From WHSW01 sp963705955 (GTDB lineage: Bacteria > Actinomycetota > Thermoleophilia > Solirubrobacterales > 70-9): a stretch of 64,000 bases of DNA. The translations under genes and the position numbers were made by a program. Below are positions 34,211 through 43,396 of the stretch, one piece after another; positions within the stretch are counted from its first letter, which is position 1, and each line of letters opens with the position of its first letter. Under the pieces are notes generated by a model that saw only the letters and a list, made by a program, of their open reading frames with translations, searched no databases and had not been told where the DNA came from. The stretch lies in NCBI GenBank assembly GCA_963705955.1, contig CAVPLH010000003.1:1-64000 (forward strand), given 5' to 3'.

Positions 34211-34963
34211 TCAGCCCGGCTCGGTGAACTCGGCCGGCCGGCGGGTGAGCGCGGCCGTCACGGCGGCGACCTGGTTCGGCGTGCCGAGCAGCTCGCGCTG
34301 CAGCGCCGCCTCGAGCGCGAGCCCGTCGGCGCTCGACAGCTTCGGCGTCTCGTTGGCGATCCGCTTCGCGCGCCGGATCGCGTCGGGGGAGCGGGCCGCG
34401 ATCTCGCCGGCGAGCGAGCGCGCGGCGGCGAGCGGCTCGGCCTCGATCCGCGTCACCAGCCCGAGCTCGAGCGCCTCGGGCGCCTCGACGATCCGGGCCG
34501 TGTAGGTGAGCTCGCGGGCGACGTCGTCGCGGACCAGACGGCCGATCGTCTGCGAGAGGCTCATATCGGGGACGAGGCCGTAGCGGCTCTCCATCACCGA
34601 GAGCCGCGCATCGGCGGCGGCGATCCTCAGATCCGCCGCGAGCGCGATCTGAAGCCCGCCGCCGAAGCACGCCCCGGTGAGCGCGGCGATCACCGGCACC
34701 TCGAGCTCGCGCCACCCGTAGGCGACCCGCTGGGCGAAGTTGGCCGCGGAGCCGTCGACGGCGGCGAATCCGTCGCCCGCCGACGCACCGTCGGCGGCGG
34801 CGAAGCTCTGGAAATCGAGCCCGGCGCAGAAGCTCGGGCCCTCGCCGGAGAGCACCGCGGCCCGCAGTCCGGATCGCCCGCGAAGCGCGTCGATCGCCTC
34901 GTTGAGGGCGACGAACATCCGCCAATCGAGCCCGTTGTGCTTCTCGGCGCGGACCATGCGCAC
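34211..34963 (-). CDS. Enoyl-CoA hydratase/isomerase (crotonase) family protein
   Basis: 250 aa from the first ATG. Crotonase fold: EKHNGLDWRMFVALNEAIDA, oxyanion-hole SGEGPSFCAGLDFQSFAA, and ALTGACFGGGLQIALAADLR. An acidic residue near the active site cannot be assigned. Coding similarity extends upstream of this ATG (DAERVQIEFADHVADVRM, the usual first beta strand) up to an in-frame stop near 35028, but that stretch has no ATG. The only canonical start is a GTG at 34969, so the true start may be ATC near 35017 or the gene may have lost its start. CoA-ester substrate unknown. Confidence 0.85.
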   Translation of the reverse strand: MRMVRAEKHNGLDWRMFVALNEAIDALRGRSGLRAAVLSGEGPSFCAGLDFQSFAAADGASAGDGFAAVDGSAANFAQRVAYGWRELEVPVIAALTGACFGGGLQIALAADLRIAAADARLSVMESRYGLVPDMSLSQTIGRLVRDDVARELTYTARIVEAPEALELGLVTRIEAEPLAAARSLAGEIAARSPDAIRRAKRIANETPKLSSADGLALEAALQRELLGTPNQVAAVTAALTRRPAEFTEPG

Positions 34964-35063
34964 GTCGGCGACGTGATCGGCGAACTCGATCTGGACCCGC
35001 TCGGCGTCGATGCGCCCACTCTAAGTGCCGCGTGCGTGCCGCGCCGATAGCATCGCCCGCCCG

Positions 35064-36281
35064 ATGGCGAAGATCAAGGCGAAGAACCCGATCGTCGAGC
35101 TCGACGGCGACGAGATGACGCGGATCATCTGGGCGTTCATCAAGGAACAGCTGATCCTGCCCTACGTCGACGTCGAGCTCCGGTACTACGACCTCTCGAT
35201 CACGAGCAGGGATGCGACCGCCGATCAGATCACGGTCGACGCCGCGCAGGCGATCAAGGAGCTCGGGGTCGGTGTCAAGTGCGCGACGATCACCCCGGAC
35301 GAGGCCCGGGTCGAGGAGTTCGGCCTCAAGGAGATGTACCGGTCGCCGAACGGGACGATCCGCAACATCCTCGGCGGCGTCATCTTCCGGGAACCGATCG
35401 TGATCTCGAACATTCCCCGGCTCGTGCCCGGCTGGACGAAGCCGATCGTGATCGGCCGCCATGCCTTCGGCGACCAGTACCGCGCCACCGACCTCGTCGT
35501 CCCCGGCGAGGGGGAGCTGACTCTCACCTACACGCCCAAGGACGGCTCGGAGCCGATCGAGCTCGACGTCTACGACTTTCCCGGCGGCGGCGTCGCGATG
35601 GCGATGTACAACCTCGACGACTCGATCCGCGACTTCGCCAGGGCGTCGATGCGCTACGGCCTCGAGCGCGGCTTTCCCGTCTACCTGTCAACCAAGAACA
35701 CGATCCTCAAACGCTACGACGGGCGCTTCAAGGACCTGTTCGCCGAGGTGTACGAGACCGAGTTCCGAGCCGATTTCGAGGCCAACGACCTGACCTACGA
35801 GCACCGCCTGATCGACGACATGGTCGCGGCGGCGCTGAAGTGGGAGGGCGGTTACGTGTGGGCGTGCAAGAACTACGACGGTGACGTGCAATCCGACACC
35901 GTCGCCCAGGGCTTCGGCTCGCTCGGGTTGATGACCAGCGTGCTGATGACGCCCGACGGGAAGACGGTCGAGGCCGAGGCGGCGCACGGCACCGTGACCC
36001 GTCACTTCCGTCAACACCAGCAGGGAAACCCGACGTCGACCAACCCGATCGCCTCGATCTTCGCCTGGACCCGGGCGCTCGCGGCCCGCGGACGCATGGA
36101 CGAGACCCCCGATCTGTCGCAGTTCGCCGAGACGCTCGAGCGGGTCTGCGTCGAGACGGTCGAGAGCGGGAAGATGACCAAGGACCTGGCGCTGCTGGTC
36201 GGCGCCGGCCAGGAGTTCCAGAACACGCAGGAGTTCCTCGCCTCGATCGATGAGAACCTCGAGAAGGAGATGAATCGGTGA
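35064..36281 (+). CDS. icd: NADP-dependent isocitrate dehydrogenase
   Basis: 405 aa of the eukaryotic-like homodimeric type (ELDGDEMTRIIWAFIKEQLI), distinct from the E. coli type. Substrate-binding YRSPNGTIRNILGGVIFREP, the Tyr/Lys catalytic region, and NYDGDVQSDTVAQGFGSLGL with metal-binding Asp; NADP loop EAAHGTVTRHFRQHQQG. Converts isocitrate to 2-oxoglutarate. Start set at MAKIKAKNPIVEL. Overlaps mdh by GTGA, so a two-gene TCA operon. Confidence 0.97.
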   Translation: MAKIKAKNPIVELDGDEMTRIIWAFIKEQLILPYVDVELRYYDLSITSRDATADQITVDAAQAIKELGVGVKCATITPDEARVEEFGLKEMYRSPNGTIRNILGGVIFREPIVISNIPRLVPGWTKPIVIGRHAFGDQYRATDLVVPGEGELTLTYTPKDGSEPIELDVYDFPGGGVAMAMYNLDDSIRDFARASMRYGLERGFPVYLSTKNTILKRYDGRFKDLFAEVYETEFRADFEANDLTYEHRLIDDMVAAALKWEGGYVWACKNYDGDVQSDTVAQGFGSLGLMTSVLMTPDGKTVEAEAAHGTVTRHFRQHQQGNPTSTNPIASIFAWTRALAARGRMDETPDLSQFAETLERVCVETVESGKMTKDLALLVGAGQEFQNTQEFLASIDENLEKEMNR

Positions 36282-37264
36282 GCACCCCCGTCAAAGTGAC
36301 CGTCACCGGCGCCGCCGGGCAGATCGGCTACGCGATCCTGTTCCGGATCGCGGCCGGTGAGATGCTGGGCCGCGACCAACCGGTGGAGCTGCGGCTGCTC
36401 GAGATACCCGACGCGGTCAAGGCCGCCGAGGGCACGGCGATGGAGCTCGACGACTGTGCCTTCCCGCTGCTCCGGGCGATCGAGATCACCGACGACCCGA
36501 AGCTCGCCTTCGACGGCGCCAACATCGGCCTCCTGATCGGGGCGAGGCCCCGCAGCAAGGGCATGGAACGGTCCGACCTGCTGGAGGCAAACGGCGCGAT
36601 CTTCAAGCCGCAGGGCGAGGCGATCAATGCCGGCGCGGCGGACGACATCAAGGTGCTCGTGGTCGGGAACCCGGCCAACACCAACGCCCTGATCGCGATG
36701 TCGAACGCGCCCGACGTGCCGCGCGAGCGGTTCACCTCGATGATGCGCCTCGACCACAACCGGGCGATCGGCCAGCTGGCGAACAAGCTCGAGGTGCCGA
36801 TCACCCGGATCACCCGGATGACCACCTGGGGCAATCACTCGACCACCCAGTACCCCGACCTCACCCACGCGCTCGTCGACGGGTCCCCCGCCTGGGTCGC
36901 GGTCGACGACGAGGCCTGGATCGCCGATCAGTTCATTCCCACCGTCGCGAAGCGCGGGGCGGCGATCATCGAGGCGCGCGGCGCCTCCAGCGCCGCCTCG
37001 GCGGCGAACGCCGCGATCGACCACGTCCACGATTGGGTGCTCGGCACACCCGATGGCGACTGGGTCTCGATGGCGGTCCCGTCGGACGGCTCCTACGGCG
37101 TCGACGAGGGCCTGCTATGCGGCTACCCGGCCACCTGCGCGGGCGGCGAGTGGTCGATCGTCGAGGGGCTCGAGATCGACGACTTCTCCCGCGAGCGGAT
37201 CGACGCCTCGGTGGCCGAGCTCCGCGAGGAGCGCGAAGCGGTCGCGGGGTTGGGGCTGATCTGA
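36278..37264 (+). CDS. mdh: Malate dehydrogenase
   Basis: 328 aa, NAD-binding GAAGQIGYAILFRIAAGEML typical of the cytosolic-type bacterial MDH. Catalytic region: NPANTNALI, MRLDHNRA with substrate Arg, and TWGNHSTTQYPD with the active-site His. GTG start overlapping the icd stop. Together with icd and the sdh operon 7 kb away, the window encodes three TCA steps. Confidence 0.97.
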   Translation: MSTPVKVTVTGAAGQIGYAILFRIAAGEMLGRDQPVELRLLEIPDAVKAAEGTAMELDDCAFPLLRAIEITDDPKLAFDGANIGLLIGARPRSKGMERSDLLEANGAIFKPQGEAINAGAADDIKVLVVGNPANTNALIAMSNAPDVPRERFTSMMRLDHNRAIGQLANKLEVPITRITRMTTWGNHSTTQYPDLTHALVDGSPAWVAVDDEAWIADQFIPTVAKRGAAIIEARGASSAASAANAAIDHVHDWVLGTPDGDWVSMAVPSDGSYGVDEGLLCGYPATCAGGEWSIVEGLEIDDFSRERIDASVAELREEREAVAGLGLI

Positions 37265-37472
37265 CCCCGGCTAGATCGGTCTAGCGCCGGAGCTCCGCGC
37301 GTGGTTCGAGTCGCGGGTTTGTAGCCGCACGGCTGACAAACCCTCGGGTCGGCGGGCGTCCCGGGTCGGCCGGCGGCCCGGGTCGGCGGGCGTGTGGGCA
37401 AGTCCCGACGGGCGCGATCCAGCGACGGTACCCGGGCGTCATCCGCGTGCGTGAGGTCGTGGAATCACTCCT

Positions 37473-37838
37473 CTACGCGGGGTGATATGCCCTGCCGTCC
37501 TTACGAACCTTGCCCTCCTTCTCGAGCTCGGCGAGGACGCGGTAGAGATAGTTCGGCTTGATCTTCATCTGCGAGGCGATCTCGGAAGCCGAGGTCCCCG
37601 GGTGCGCGGTGATCAGCTTCACCGCCTGGTCGGCTCGGGTCCCACCGCGACGCCGCCGTCGCCGGTTCGGGCGGGCCTTCGCAGAGCGCGCGGGCCGGGC
37701 CGCCCGGCGCCGGGTCGCGCCGCCGCCGGTCAAGCTCGCCAGGGCGCGCTCGAGCTGGGCCCGCTCTCGGTCGAGCTCCGCGATCCGCTCGCGGATCAGA
37801 CCAGCCGCTTCGTCCACTGTGCTCTTCGTCGATGCCAT
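37473..37838 (-). CDS. Winged-helix DNA-binding protein with basic linker
   Basis: About 121 aa from the ATG giving MASTKSTVDEAAGLIRERIA; a second in-frame ATG 21 nt upstream (37859) touches the operator and is less likely. N-terminal coiled coil (LIRERIAELDRERAQLERAL), a highly basic Arg/Ala linker (about 43-66), and a C-terminal wHTH (AVKLITAHPGTSASEIASQM then YLYRVLAELEKEGKVRKDG). Similar layouts occur in actinobacterial DNA-associated proteins. Likely binds its own upstream palindrome. Confidence 0.8.
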   Translation of the reverse strand: MASTKSTVDEAAGLIRERIAELDRERAQLERALASLTGGGATRRRAARPARSAKARPNRRRRRRGGTRADQAVKLITAHPGTSASEIASQMKIKPNYLYRVLAELEKEGKVRKDGRAYHPA

Positions 37839-37858
37839 GTGAAGGTGAGCCCCTTTCA

Positions 37859-37878
37859 TTCACTGTGATCACAGTGAA
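37859..37878 (-). promoter_or_regulatory. Perfect 20-bp palindrome upstream of HTH gene
   Basis: TTCACTGTGATCACAGTGAA is a perfect dyad of 10+10 bases, 20 nt upstream of the preferred start of the winged-helix gene. Perfect 20-bp symmetry in an intergenic region strongly suggests a dimer-binding operator, either for the adjacent regulator or for another. Confidence 0.75.
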
Positions 37879-37947
37879 AGCTGTGAGTGGTGACCCGTGT
37901 GGGTCGGTTACTGAGAGTAACCAATCGCTGCCGGCGGCGGCAGTAAG

Positions 37948-38571
37948 TCAGCCGCGACGAGTGCGCGGGAGGGTGCGGAAGACGATGTCCCAGAGCGGCG
38001 AAGAGACACCGAAGCCGTACCGGTGATCCTGGAAGTGATGGCGCATGTGCTGTTCGCGAAGCGCCTTGCCCCGCTTCGACTTCGGAACGAAGTGATGCAG
38101 GTAGTAGTGCATGTAGTCGTAGGTCAGGTAGCCGATCAAGAAGCCCGCGAACATCGGATAGGCGGTCGGGAGCCCGAAGATCAGCCAGAAGAGGCCGAAG
38201 AAGAGGGCCGCGAGCGGAATGCTCGCGCCCGGCGGCATCACCAGCCGCATGCGGTCGTTGGGGTGGTCGTGGTGAACCCCGTGGATGATGAAGTGCAGGC
38301 GATGGCCGATCGGGTGGTCCGGGTCCCAGTGAAAGAGCTTGCGGTGCAGCCAGTACTCGGTCAGCGTCCAGAGCAGCAGGCCCGCGAGAGTCAGCCCGAT
38401 GATCGCCAGCGCGCCCTGGCCGTCGCGCGCTCCGAGGACGACCAGGGCGACGATCACCGGGATGTAGATCACCGCGGGGACCGCCGGGTGGATGCGGGAG
38501 AAGAAATCGAGGAAGCGGCTCTTGAAGAGCGGCGGCGATGCGCTCAGGCGGGCGGTGCGTTCCGTTGACAT
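37948..38571 (-). CDS. Fatty acid hydroxylase/sterol desaturase family protein
   Basis: 207 aa membrane di-iron enzyme. His clusters of the superfamily in order: HRKLFH, HGVHHDHP, HYYLHH and HMRHHF, with four hydrophobic segments between. Closest in layout to FA2H-like fatty acid 2-hydroxylases. Would hydroxylate a membrane lipid or sterol-like molecule using O2. Complete. The divergent neighbours are unrelated. Confidence 0.92.
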   Translation of the reverse strand: MSTERTARLSASPPLFKSRFLDFFSRIHPAVPAVIYIPVIVALVVLGARDGQGALAIIGLTLAGLLLWTLTEYWLHRKLFHWDPDHPIGHRLHFIIHGVHHDHPNDRMRLVMPPGASIPLAALFFGLFWLIFGLPTAYPMFAGFLIGYLTYDYMHYYLHHFVPKSKRGKALREQHMRHHFQDHRYGFGVSSPLWDIVFRTLPRTRRG

Positions 38572-38613
38572 GGCCGGAATGTTAGCGTGCCACTCGCGCC
38601 TGATTAGGCGTGC

Positions 38614-38901
38614 CTAATGAGTGGCCGGAGCGGGCGTCGCGTCGGCCCTGTCGCGCAGCAGCAGGGCCGGCTGACGGGGTGGCACGAGCCCGGTCTCGGT
38701 ATCGGGGCGGAAGGTCGAGCAGGGCTCGTCGAGGTTCAGCGCGCAGAGCATCCGGCGATGAAAGAAGCAGTCCTCGCAACTGCGCCCGTTCTTTCGCCGC
38801 CGCTTCGCGGCTCCCTTTCGCCTCAGTCCCAACTCCTCGGCGATCGCCGTCGCCTGCTCGACATCGATCAACGCAACTGCCCCACGGTCGTCCAAGGTCA
38901 C
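38614..38901 (-). CDS. Small Cys-containing hypothetical protein (95 aa)
   Basis: GTG start after AGAGAGGG. Residues 10-40 are basic (ELGLRRKGAAKRRRKNGR), followed by CEDCFFHRRMLCALNLDEPC, a four-Cys arrangement (CxxC...C...C) suited to a zinc site. Pro-rich C-terminus. From memory this type recurs in Thermoleophilia but has no named family. Possibly a small DNA- or RNA-binding zinc protein. Confidence 0.68.
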   Translation of the reverse strand: MTLDDRGAVALIDVEQATAIAEELGLRRKGAAKRRRKNGRSCEDCFFHRRMLCALNLDEPCSTFRPDTETGLVPPRQPALLLRDRADATPAPATH

Positions 38902-39062
38902 AACCCTCTCTCGTCTCGTGATCCTCCGAACCGGCGGCGATCATCTCACCGGCGGGCCGGGGCCGTCGGGGGCATTCACGCAATTCGGCGTGATTTCGAT
39001 TCCGCGCCGAAACCGGGTTTGCGGCCGTTGCGGAAATCGGAGCGCGTAGAGTCCCGGTCACG

Positions 39063-39857
39063 ATGCGGATCACGGTGCTCGGCAAGTCGCCGGCGTGGCA
39101 GGACGCCGGCGGTGCCTGTAGCGGGTACCTGATCGAGGAGGGCTCGACGAGGTTGCTGCTCGACTGCGGCAACGGCGTCTTCGCCAAGTTGCGCGAGCGG
39201 TGCGACTACACCGAGGTCGACGCGGTCGTCCTCTCGCATGTCCACGCCGACCATTTCATCGACCTGGTCCCCTACGCGTACGCCCTCCTGCTCACCCCCC
39301 GCCAGCAGCCCGTACCGGTGGCCGGACACCCTGGAACCGACGACCCGGCCCGACCGCGGCTGATCGTTCCGCCCGGCGCGCGCCGGGTGTTCCGCCAGGT
39401 GGTCGGGGCCTGGGGCGACGAGACGCTGATCGAGAAGGCGTTCCGGGTCGAGGACTACGACGAGCGCTCGAGGGTCGAGATCGGGCCGCTGACCGCTACG
39501 TTCGCCGAGGTCCCGCACTTCATCCTCACCCACGCGGTCAACCTGACGTCGAGCGACGCCGCGGGCCGGTTCACGTTCGGCGCCGACTGCCGGCCGTGCG
39601 AGGAGCTCGTCACCGCGGCCCGCGACACCGATCTGCTGTTGGTCGAGGCGACCCTGCCGCGCCCCGAGCGGACCGGTATCCGCGGGCACCTGACCCCCGG
39701 GGAGGCGGGCGAGCACGCCAGACGAGCCGGTGCGAGGCGGGTCGTCCTCACCCACATCTCCGACGAGCTCGACGCCGAGTGGGCACGCGAGGAGGGGTCG
39801 GCCGCGTTCGGCGCCCCGGTCGAGGTCGCGCGCGCCGGCGACGTCTTCGAGGTCTAG
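39063..39857 (+). CDS. MBL-fold metallo-hydrolase
   Basis: 264 aa. Metal-binding SHVHADHFID (HxHxDH) near residue 60, further ligands in FGADCRP (Asp) and VLTHIS (His). Resembles RNase Z/PqqB-like or phosphodiesterase-type beta-lactamase-fold proteins acting on a phosphoester or lactone. No signal peptide. Substrate unknown. Confidence 0.92.
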   Translation: MRITVLGKSPAWQDAGGACSGYLIEEGSTRLLLDCGNGVFAKLRERCDYTEVDAVVLSHVHADHFIDLVPYAYALLLTPRQQPVPVAGHPGTDDPARPRLIVPPGARRVFRQVVGAWGDETLIEKAFRVEDYDERSRVEIGPLTATFAEVPHFILTHAVNLTSSDAAGRFTFGADCRPCEELVTAARDTDLLLVEATLPRPERTGIRGHLTPGEAGEHARRAGARRVVLTHISDELDAEWAREEGSAAFGAPVEVARAGDVFEV

Positions 39858-39915
39858 CGCCCTCGCCCGCCGCGCCCTCGTCGCTCGGCCTCCACGCGAC
39901 GCTAGATTTAGGTCC

Positions 39916-40380
39916 ATGAGCCGACAGCGAGACCTGCTCGTCAACTTCGAGCGCATGTGGCGCGAGATGGACGAGCTGGCCGGCGATCCGTTCGCCGATC
40001 ACTGGGCGCGCGCGGCGCGCCCCAGCCCGGGCTTCTCGCCTCGCGTCGACGTCTACTACTGCGGCGACGAGCCGCGCGCCGTCGTCAAGGCCGAGCTCGC
40101 CGGGGTCGACATCGACACGGTCTCGCTCGAGGTCTCCGGCCGCGAGCTCGTGATCACCGGCGAGCGCCCCGTTCAGGAGACCGAGGGGCGTGTCTACCAG
40201 CAGGTCGAGATCGAGGCCGGACCCTTTCGCCGTGTGGTCGAGCTCGGCGCCGACGTGGTCGCGGAGCGGGCTCGGGCGAGCTATGACGACGGGATCCTGC
40301 GGGTCGAGCTGCCGCTCGCCGGGCAGGTGACGCGGCGGGTCCCGATCGATTCCGCCCGAGACGTTGATTCGGATGGCTGA
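39916..40380 (+). CDS. Small heat shock protein (Hsp20/alpha-crystallin)
   Basis: 154 aa. Start set at MSRQRDLLVNFERMWREMDE. Alpha-crystallin domain from about residue 40: PRVDVYYCGDEPRAVVKAEL, GVDIDTVSLEVSGRELVITG and YDDGILRVELPL, ending with an IPID-like C-terminal extension. Holds unfolding proteins. Overlaps lon by 8 bp, making a chaperone-protease operon. Confidence 0.95.
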   Translation: MSRQRDLLVNFERMWREMDELAGDPFADHWARAARPSPGFSPRVDVYYCGDEPRAVVKAELAGVDIDTVSLEVSGRELVITGERPVQETEGRVYQQVEIEAGPFRRVVELGADVVAERARASYDDGILRVELPLAGQVTRRVPIDSARDVDSDG

Positions 40381-42781
40381 CGGCATCCAGGTCGTCGAGA
40401 CCGCCGACGTCGAGGAAGCGATTCGCGAACGTGGCGCCGGGCCGATCCCGGCGGCGCTCCCGGTGCTGCCGCTCAAGGACGCGGTCGCCTACCCGGACAC
40501 CCTGACCCCGCTCGCGGTCGGCCAGGAGCGCTCGGTGAAGCTGGTCGACGACGTGCTCAGCGGCGAGCGGATGCTGGTCATGGTCGCCTCCCGCGACCCG
40601 GAGCTCGAGGAGCCGGGCCCGGAGCAGCTCCACGACGTCGGCGTCGTCGGCCTGGTCGCGCGGATGATCAAGGTCCCCGACGGGACGATGCGGATTCTCG
40701 TCCAGGCGTCCGAGCGCGTCCGGCTGCGGGAGTTCGTCGCCGAGCAGCCCTACCTGGTCGCGCGGATCGAGGCGATGCCCGACGAGTCGGAGCCGAGCGA
40801 CGAGCTCGAGGCGCTGACCCGCAACGTCCAGCGCACGTTCAGCGAGATCATCGAGCAGATCCCGTATCTGCCCGAGGAGCTGCAGCTCGCGGTCACCAAC
40901 ATCGAGGACCCGTCGGCGCTCTCGCACCTGATCGCCGGCTCGCTGCGGATCCCCACCTCCGAGAAGCAGGAGCTGCTCGAGGAGGTCGACGTGACCCGCC
41001 GGCTGCGGCGGCTCGCGGAGGTCCTGGCGCGCGAGCTGGAGGTGATCCAGCTCGGCTCGCGGATCCAGTCCCAGGTCGAGTCGGAGATGGAGAAGGGACA
41101 GCGCGAGTACTACCTGCGCGAGCAGCTGAAGGCGATCCAGCGCGAGCTCGGCGAGGAGGACGAGACCCAGGCGGAGGTCACCGAGCTGCGCGAGCGGCTC
41201 GCCGAGGCGGAGCTCCCGGAGCCCGCGCGCAAGGCGGCCGACCGCGAGCTCTCGCGGCTCGAGCGGCTGCCCGCCGCGGCCGCGGAGTACGGCGTCATCC
41301 GGACCTACCTCGAGTGGCTGGTCGACCTGCCGTGGTCGAAGACGACGACCGACGACCTCGACATCGGCCATGCCCGCGAGGTCCTCGACGCCGACCACTA
41401 CGACCTCGAGAAGGTCAAGGACCGGATCCTCGAGTACCTCGCCGTGCGCAGCCTGAACCCGGAGTCGCACGGTCCGATCCTCTGTTTCGTCGGCCCGCCC
41501 GGGGTCGGCAAGACGAGCCTCGGCCGATCGATCGCCAAGGCGCTGGGGCGCGAGTTCGAGCGGATCTCCGTCGGCGGGGTCCGTGACGAGGCCGAGATCC
41601 GCGGCCACCGCCGTACCTACGTCGGCGCGATGCCGGGGACGATCGTGCGCGCGCTCCGCGACGCCGGGACGCGCAATCCGGTGTTCATGATCGACGAGAT
41701 CGACAAGATGGGCGCCGACTTCCGCGGCGACCCGGCGAGCGCGATGCTCGAGGTCCTCGACCCGGCCCAGAACAACTCCTTCCGCGACCACTACCTCGAC
41801 CTGCCGATCGACCTCTCCGCGGTGCTCTTCATCGCGACCGCGAACACGCTCGAGACGATCCCGCCGGCGCTGCTCGACCGCATGGAGCTGATCCAGCTCG
41901 CCGGCTACACGCTCGACGAGAAGGTCCACATCGCGAAGCGCTACCTGGTCCCGCGCCAGCTGGCCGAGAACGGCCTTCGCGGCGCCGGGGTGTCGTTCTC
42001 CGACGCCGCCCTGCGCGCGATCGCCGACGAGTACACCCGCGAGGCCGGGGTCCGGAACCTCGAGCGGGAGATCGGCACCGTCTGCCGCAAGCTCGCGCGC
42101 GAGATCGCCGAGGACCGGGCCAAGGGTCGCCAGTCGGTGTCCGCGAAGCGCGCCCGGGAGCTTCTCGGCCGGCGCCGGTACTTCTCCGAGACCAAGCGCC
42201 GGACCAAGGATCCCGGCGTCGCCACCGGGCTCGCGTGGACGCCGGTCGGGGGCGAGGTGCTGTTCGTCGAGGCGACCGCGATGCCGGGCTCCGGCCGGCT
42301 GACGATCACCGGCCAGCTCGGCGAGGTGATGCGCGAGTCGGCCCAGGCCGCGCTCTCCTGGGTCCGCGGCCACGCTTCACAGCTGGTTGCGGATCTGCCC
42401 GAGGACTGGTTCGCGACCCACGACATCCACATCCACGTGCCCGCCGGCGCCGTCCCCAAGGACGGACCGTCGGCCGGGGTTGCGATGGCGACGGCGCTCT
42501 CCTCGTTGATCGCCGCCCGGCCGGTCGCCGCCGATACGGCGATGACCGGCGAGGTGACCCTGACCGGCCAGGTGCTGCCGGTCGGAGGGTTGAAGGAGAA
42601 GTCGCTCGCCGCGCAGCGCGCCGGGATCAAGCGGGTGATCGTGCCGGACCGCAACCGGGGCGAGATCCTCGAGATCCCCGAGCACGAGCGCGCCGGGCTC
42701 GAGTTCGCATACGTGGACCGGATCGAGAAGGCGCTCGAGGAGGCGGTAGGGCTCGACGCACGGCCTCGACGCCGCAGGTAG
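40373..42781 (+). CDS. lon: ATP-dependent Lon protease
   Basis: 802 aa, standard length. N-terminal substrate domain (LPVLPLKDAVAYPDTLTPLA), coiled coil, AAA+ module with Walker A GPPGVGKTSLG near residue 374 and the C-terminal protease domain with catalytic Ser in KDGPSAGVAM near 699 and Lys near 742 (KEKSLAA). Degrades misfolded and regulatory proteins in the cytosol. ATG 40373 preferred over TTG 40364. Coupled to the upstream Hsp20 gene. Confidence 0.97.
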   Translation: MADGIQVVETADVEEAIRERGAGPIPAALPVLPLKDAVAYPDTLTPLAVGQERSVKLVDDVLSGERMLVMVASRDPELEEPGPEQLHDVGVVGLVARMIKVPDGTMRILVQASERVRLREFVAEQPYLVARIEAMPDESEPSDELEALTRNVQRTFSEIIEQIPYLPEELQLAVTNIEDPSALSHLIAGSLRIPTSEKQELLEEVDVTRRLRRLAEVLARELEVIQLGSRIQSQVESEMEKGQREYYLREQLKAIQRELGEEDETQAEVTELRERLAEAELPEPARKAADRELSRLERLPAAAAEYGVIRTYLEWLVDLPWSKTTTDDLDIGHAREVLDADHYDLEKVKDRILEYLAVRSLNPESHGPILCFVGPPGVGKTSLGRSIAKALGREFERISVGGVRDEAEIRGHRRTYVGAMPGTIVRALRDAGTRNPVFMIDEIDKMGADFRGDPASAMLEVLDPAQNNSFRDHYLDLPIDLSAVLFIATANTLETIPPALLDRMELIQLAGYTLDEKVHIAKRYLVPRQLAENGLRGAGVSFSDAALRAIADEYTREAGVRNLEREIGTVCRKLAREIAEDRAKGRQSVSAKRARELLGRRRYFSETKRRTKDPGVATGLAWTPVGGEVLFVEATAMPGSGRLTITGQLGEVMRESAQAALSWVRGHASQLVADLPEDWFATHDIHIHVPAGAVPKDGPSAGVAMATALSSLIAARPVAADTAMTGEVTLTGQVLPVGGLKEKSLAAQRAGIKRVIVPDRNRGEILEIPEHERAGLEFAYVDRIEKALEEAVGLDARPRRRR

Positions 42782-42841
42782 CGCTCGGCCCCGGCGGGTA
42801 TATCCTCAGCACCACACCGACGACGGAGGAGAGGCACACCG

Positions 42842-43282
42842 ATGGCGAAGAGCACCAAGGCGCGGCGCGCGCGAGACGCGGTCGGAGCGGCCGGGAACAA
42901 CCCGTACCTGCGCCGCATGATCGAGGACGAGGACCTGCGCGACAGCGTCCGGGACGCATTCGACGCGGCGCGCAATGCCTACGCGCGACTCTCCTCCAAC
43001 GGCAGCGTGATCGACACCGCGATCGACGACAAGAAGGTCCACAAGGACCTGAAGACCGCGGCCGAGAACCTGCGCGACGCGTCGAACCGCCTCCGGGGCG
43101 AGCAGAAGAAGCGTCACTGGGGGCGGATGTTCGTGATCGCGATCGCCGGCGCGGTGCTCGCCCTGGCGCTCAGCGAGGGTCTGCGCAAGGCCGTGCTCGA
43201 CAAGCTGTTCGGCGCCGAGGAGGAGTTCGAGTACACGTCGACGACGACCCCGGCCCCGACCCCCGCCGCAACCGAGGGCTGA
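42842..43282 (+). CDS. Single-span membrane protein, unknown (146 aa)
   Basis: Ribosome-binding GGAGGAGAG upstream of the ATG. Basic N-terminus (MAKSTKARRARDA), a helical cytosolic part (NPYLRRMIEDEDLRDSVRDA ... NAYARL), a TM helix near residues 97-112 (FVIAIAGAVLALALSE) and a Thr/Pro-rich tail. Family not recognised. Independent of lon (60-nt gap with TATATCC as a possible -10). Confidence 0.75.
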   Translation: MAKSTKARRARDAVGAAGNNPYLRRMIEDEDLRDSVRDAFDAARNAYARLSSNGSVIDTAIDDKKVHKDLKTAAENLRDASNRLRGEQKKRHWGRMFVIAIAGAVLALALSEGLRKAVLDKLFGAEEEFEYTSTTTPAPTPAATEG

Positions 43283-43396
43283 CGGTCAACCGTCCCGCCG
43301 CGGGCTGACGGGGGCGGGCCGCTCGACCGCCGCGACGGGCGCCACCGGCCGTAAGTTGGCGAGTCCCCCCGGCGCGGGAGGATTCGCTCGGCCCCC

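Noticed and set aside
37300..37330. tRNA-like GGTTCGAGTCGCGGG segment downstream of mdh
   Set aside because: No pairing acceptor stem or anticodon arm can be formed; the stretch is a GC-rich spacer with imperfect GGGTCGGCGGGCG repeats.
37859..37878. CRP-type site
   Set aside because: CRP needs TGTGA-N6-TCACA; here the arms TGTGA/TCACA directly abut without a 6-bp spacer.
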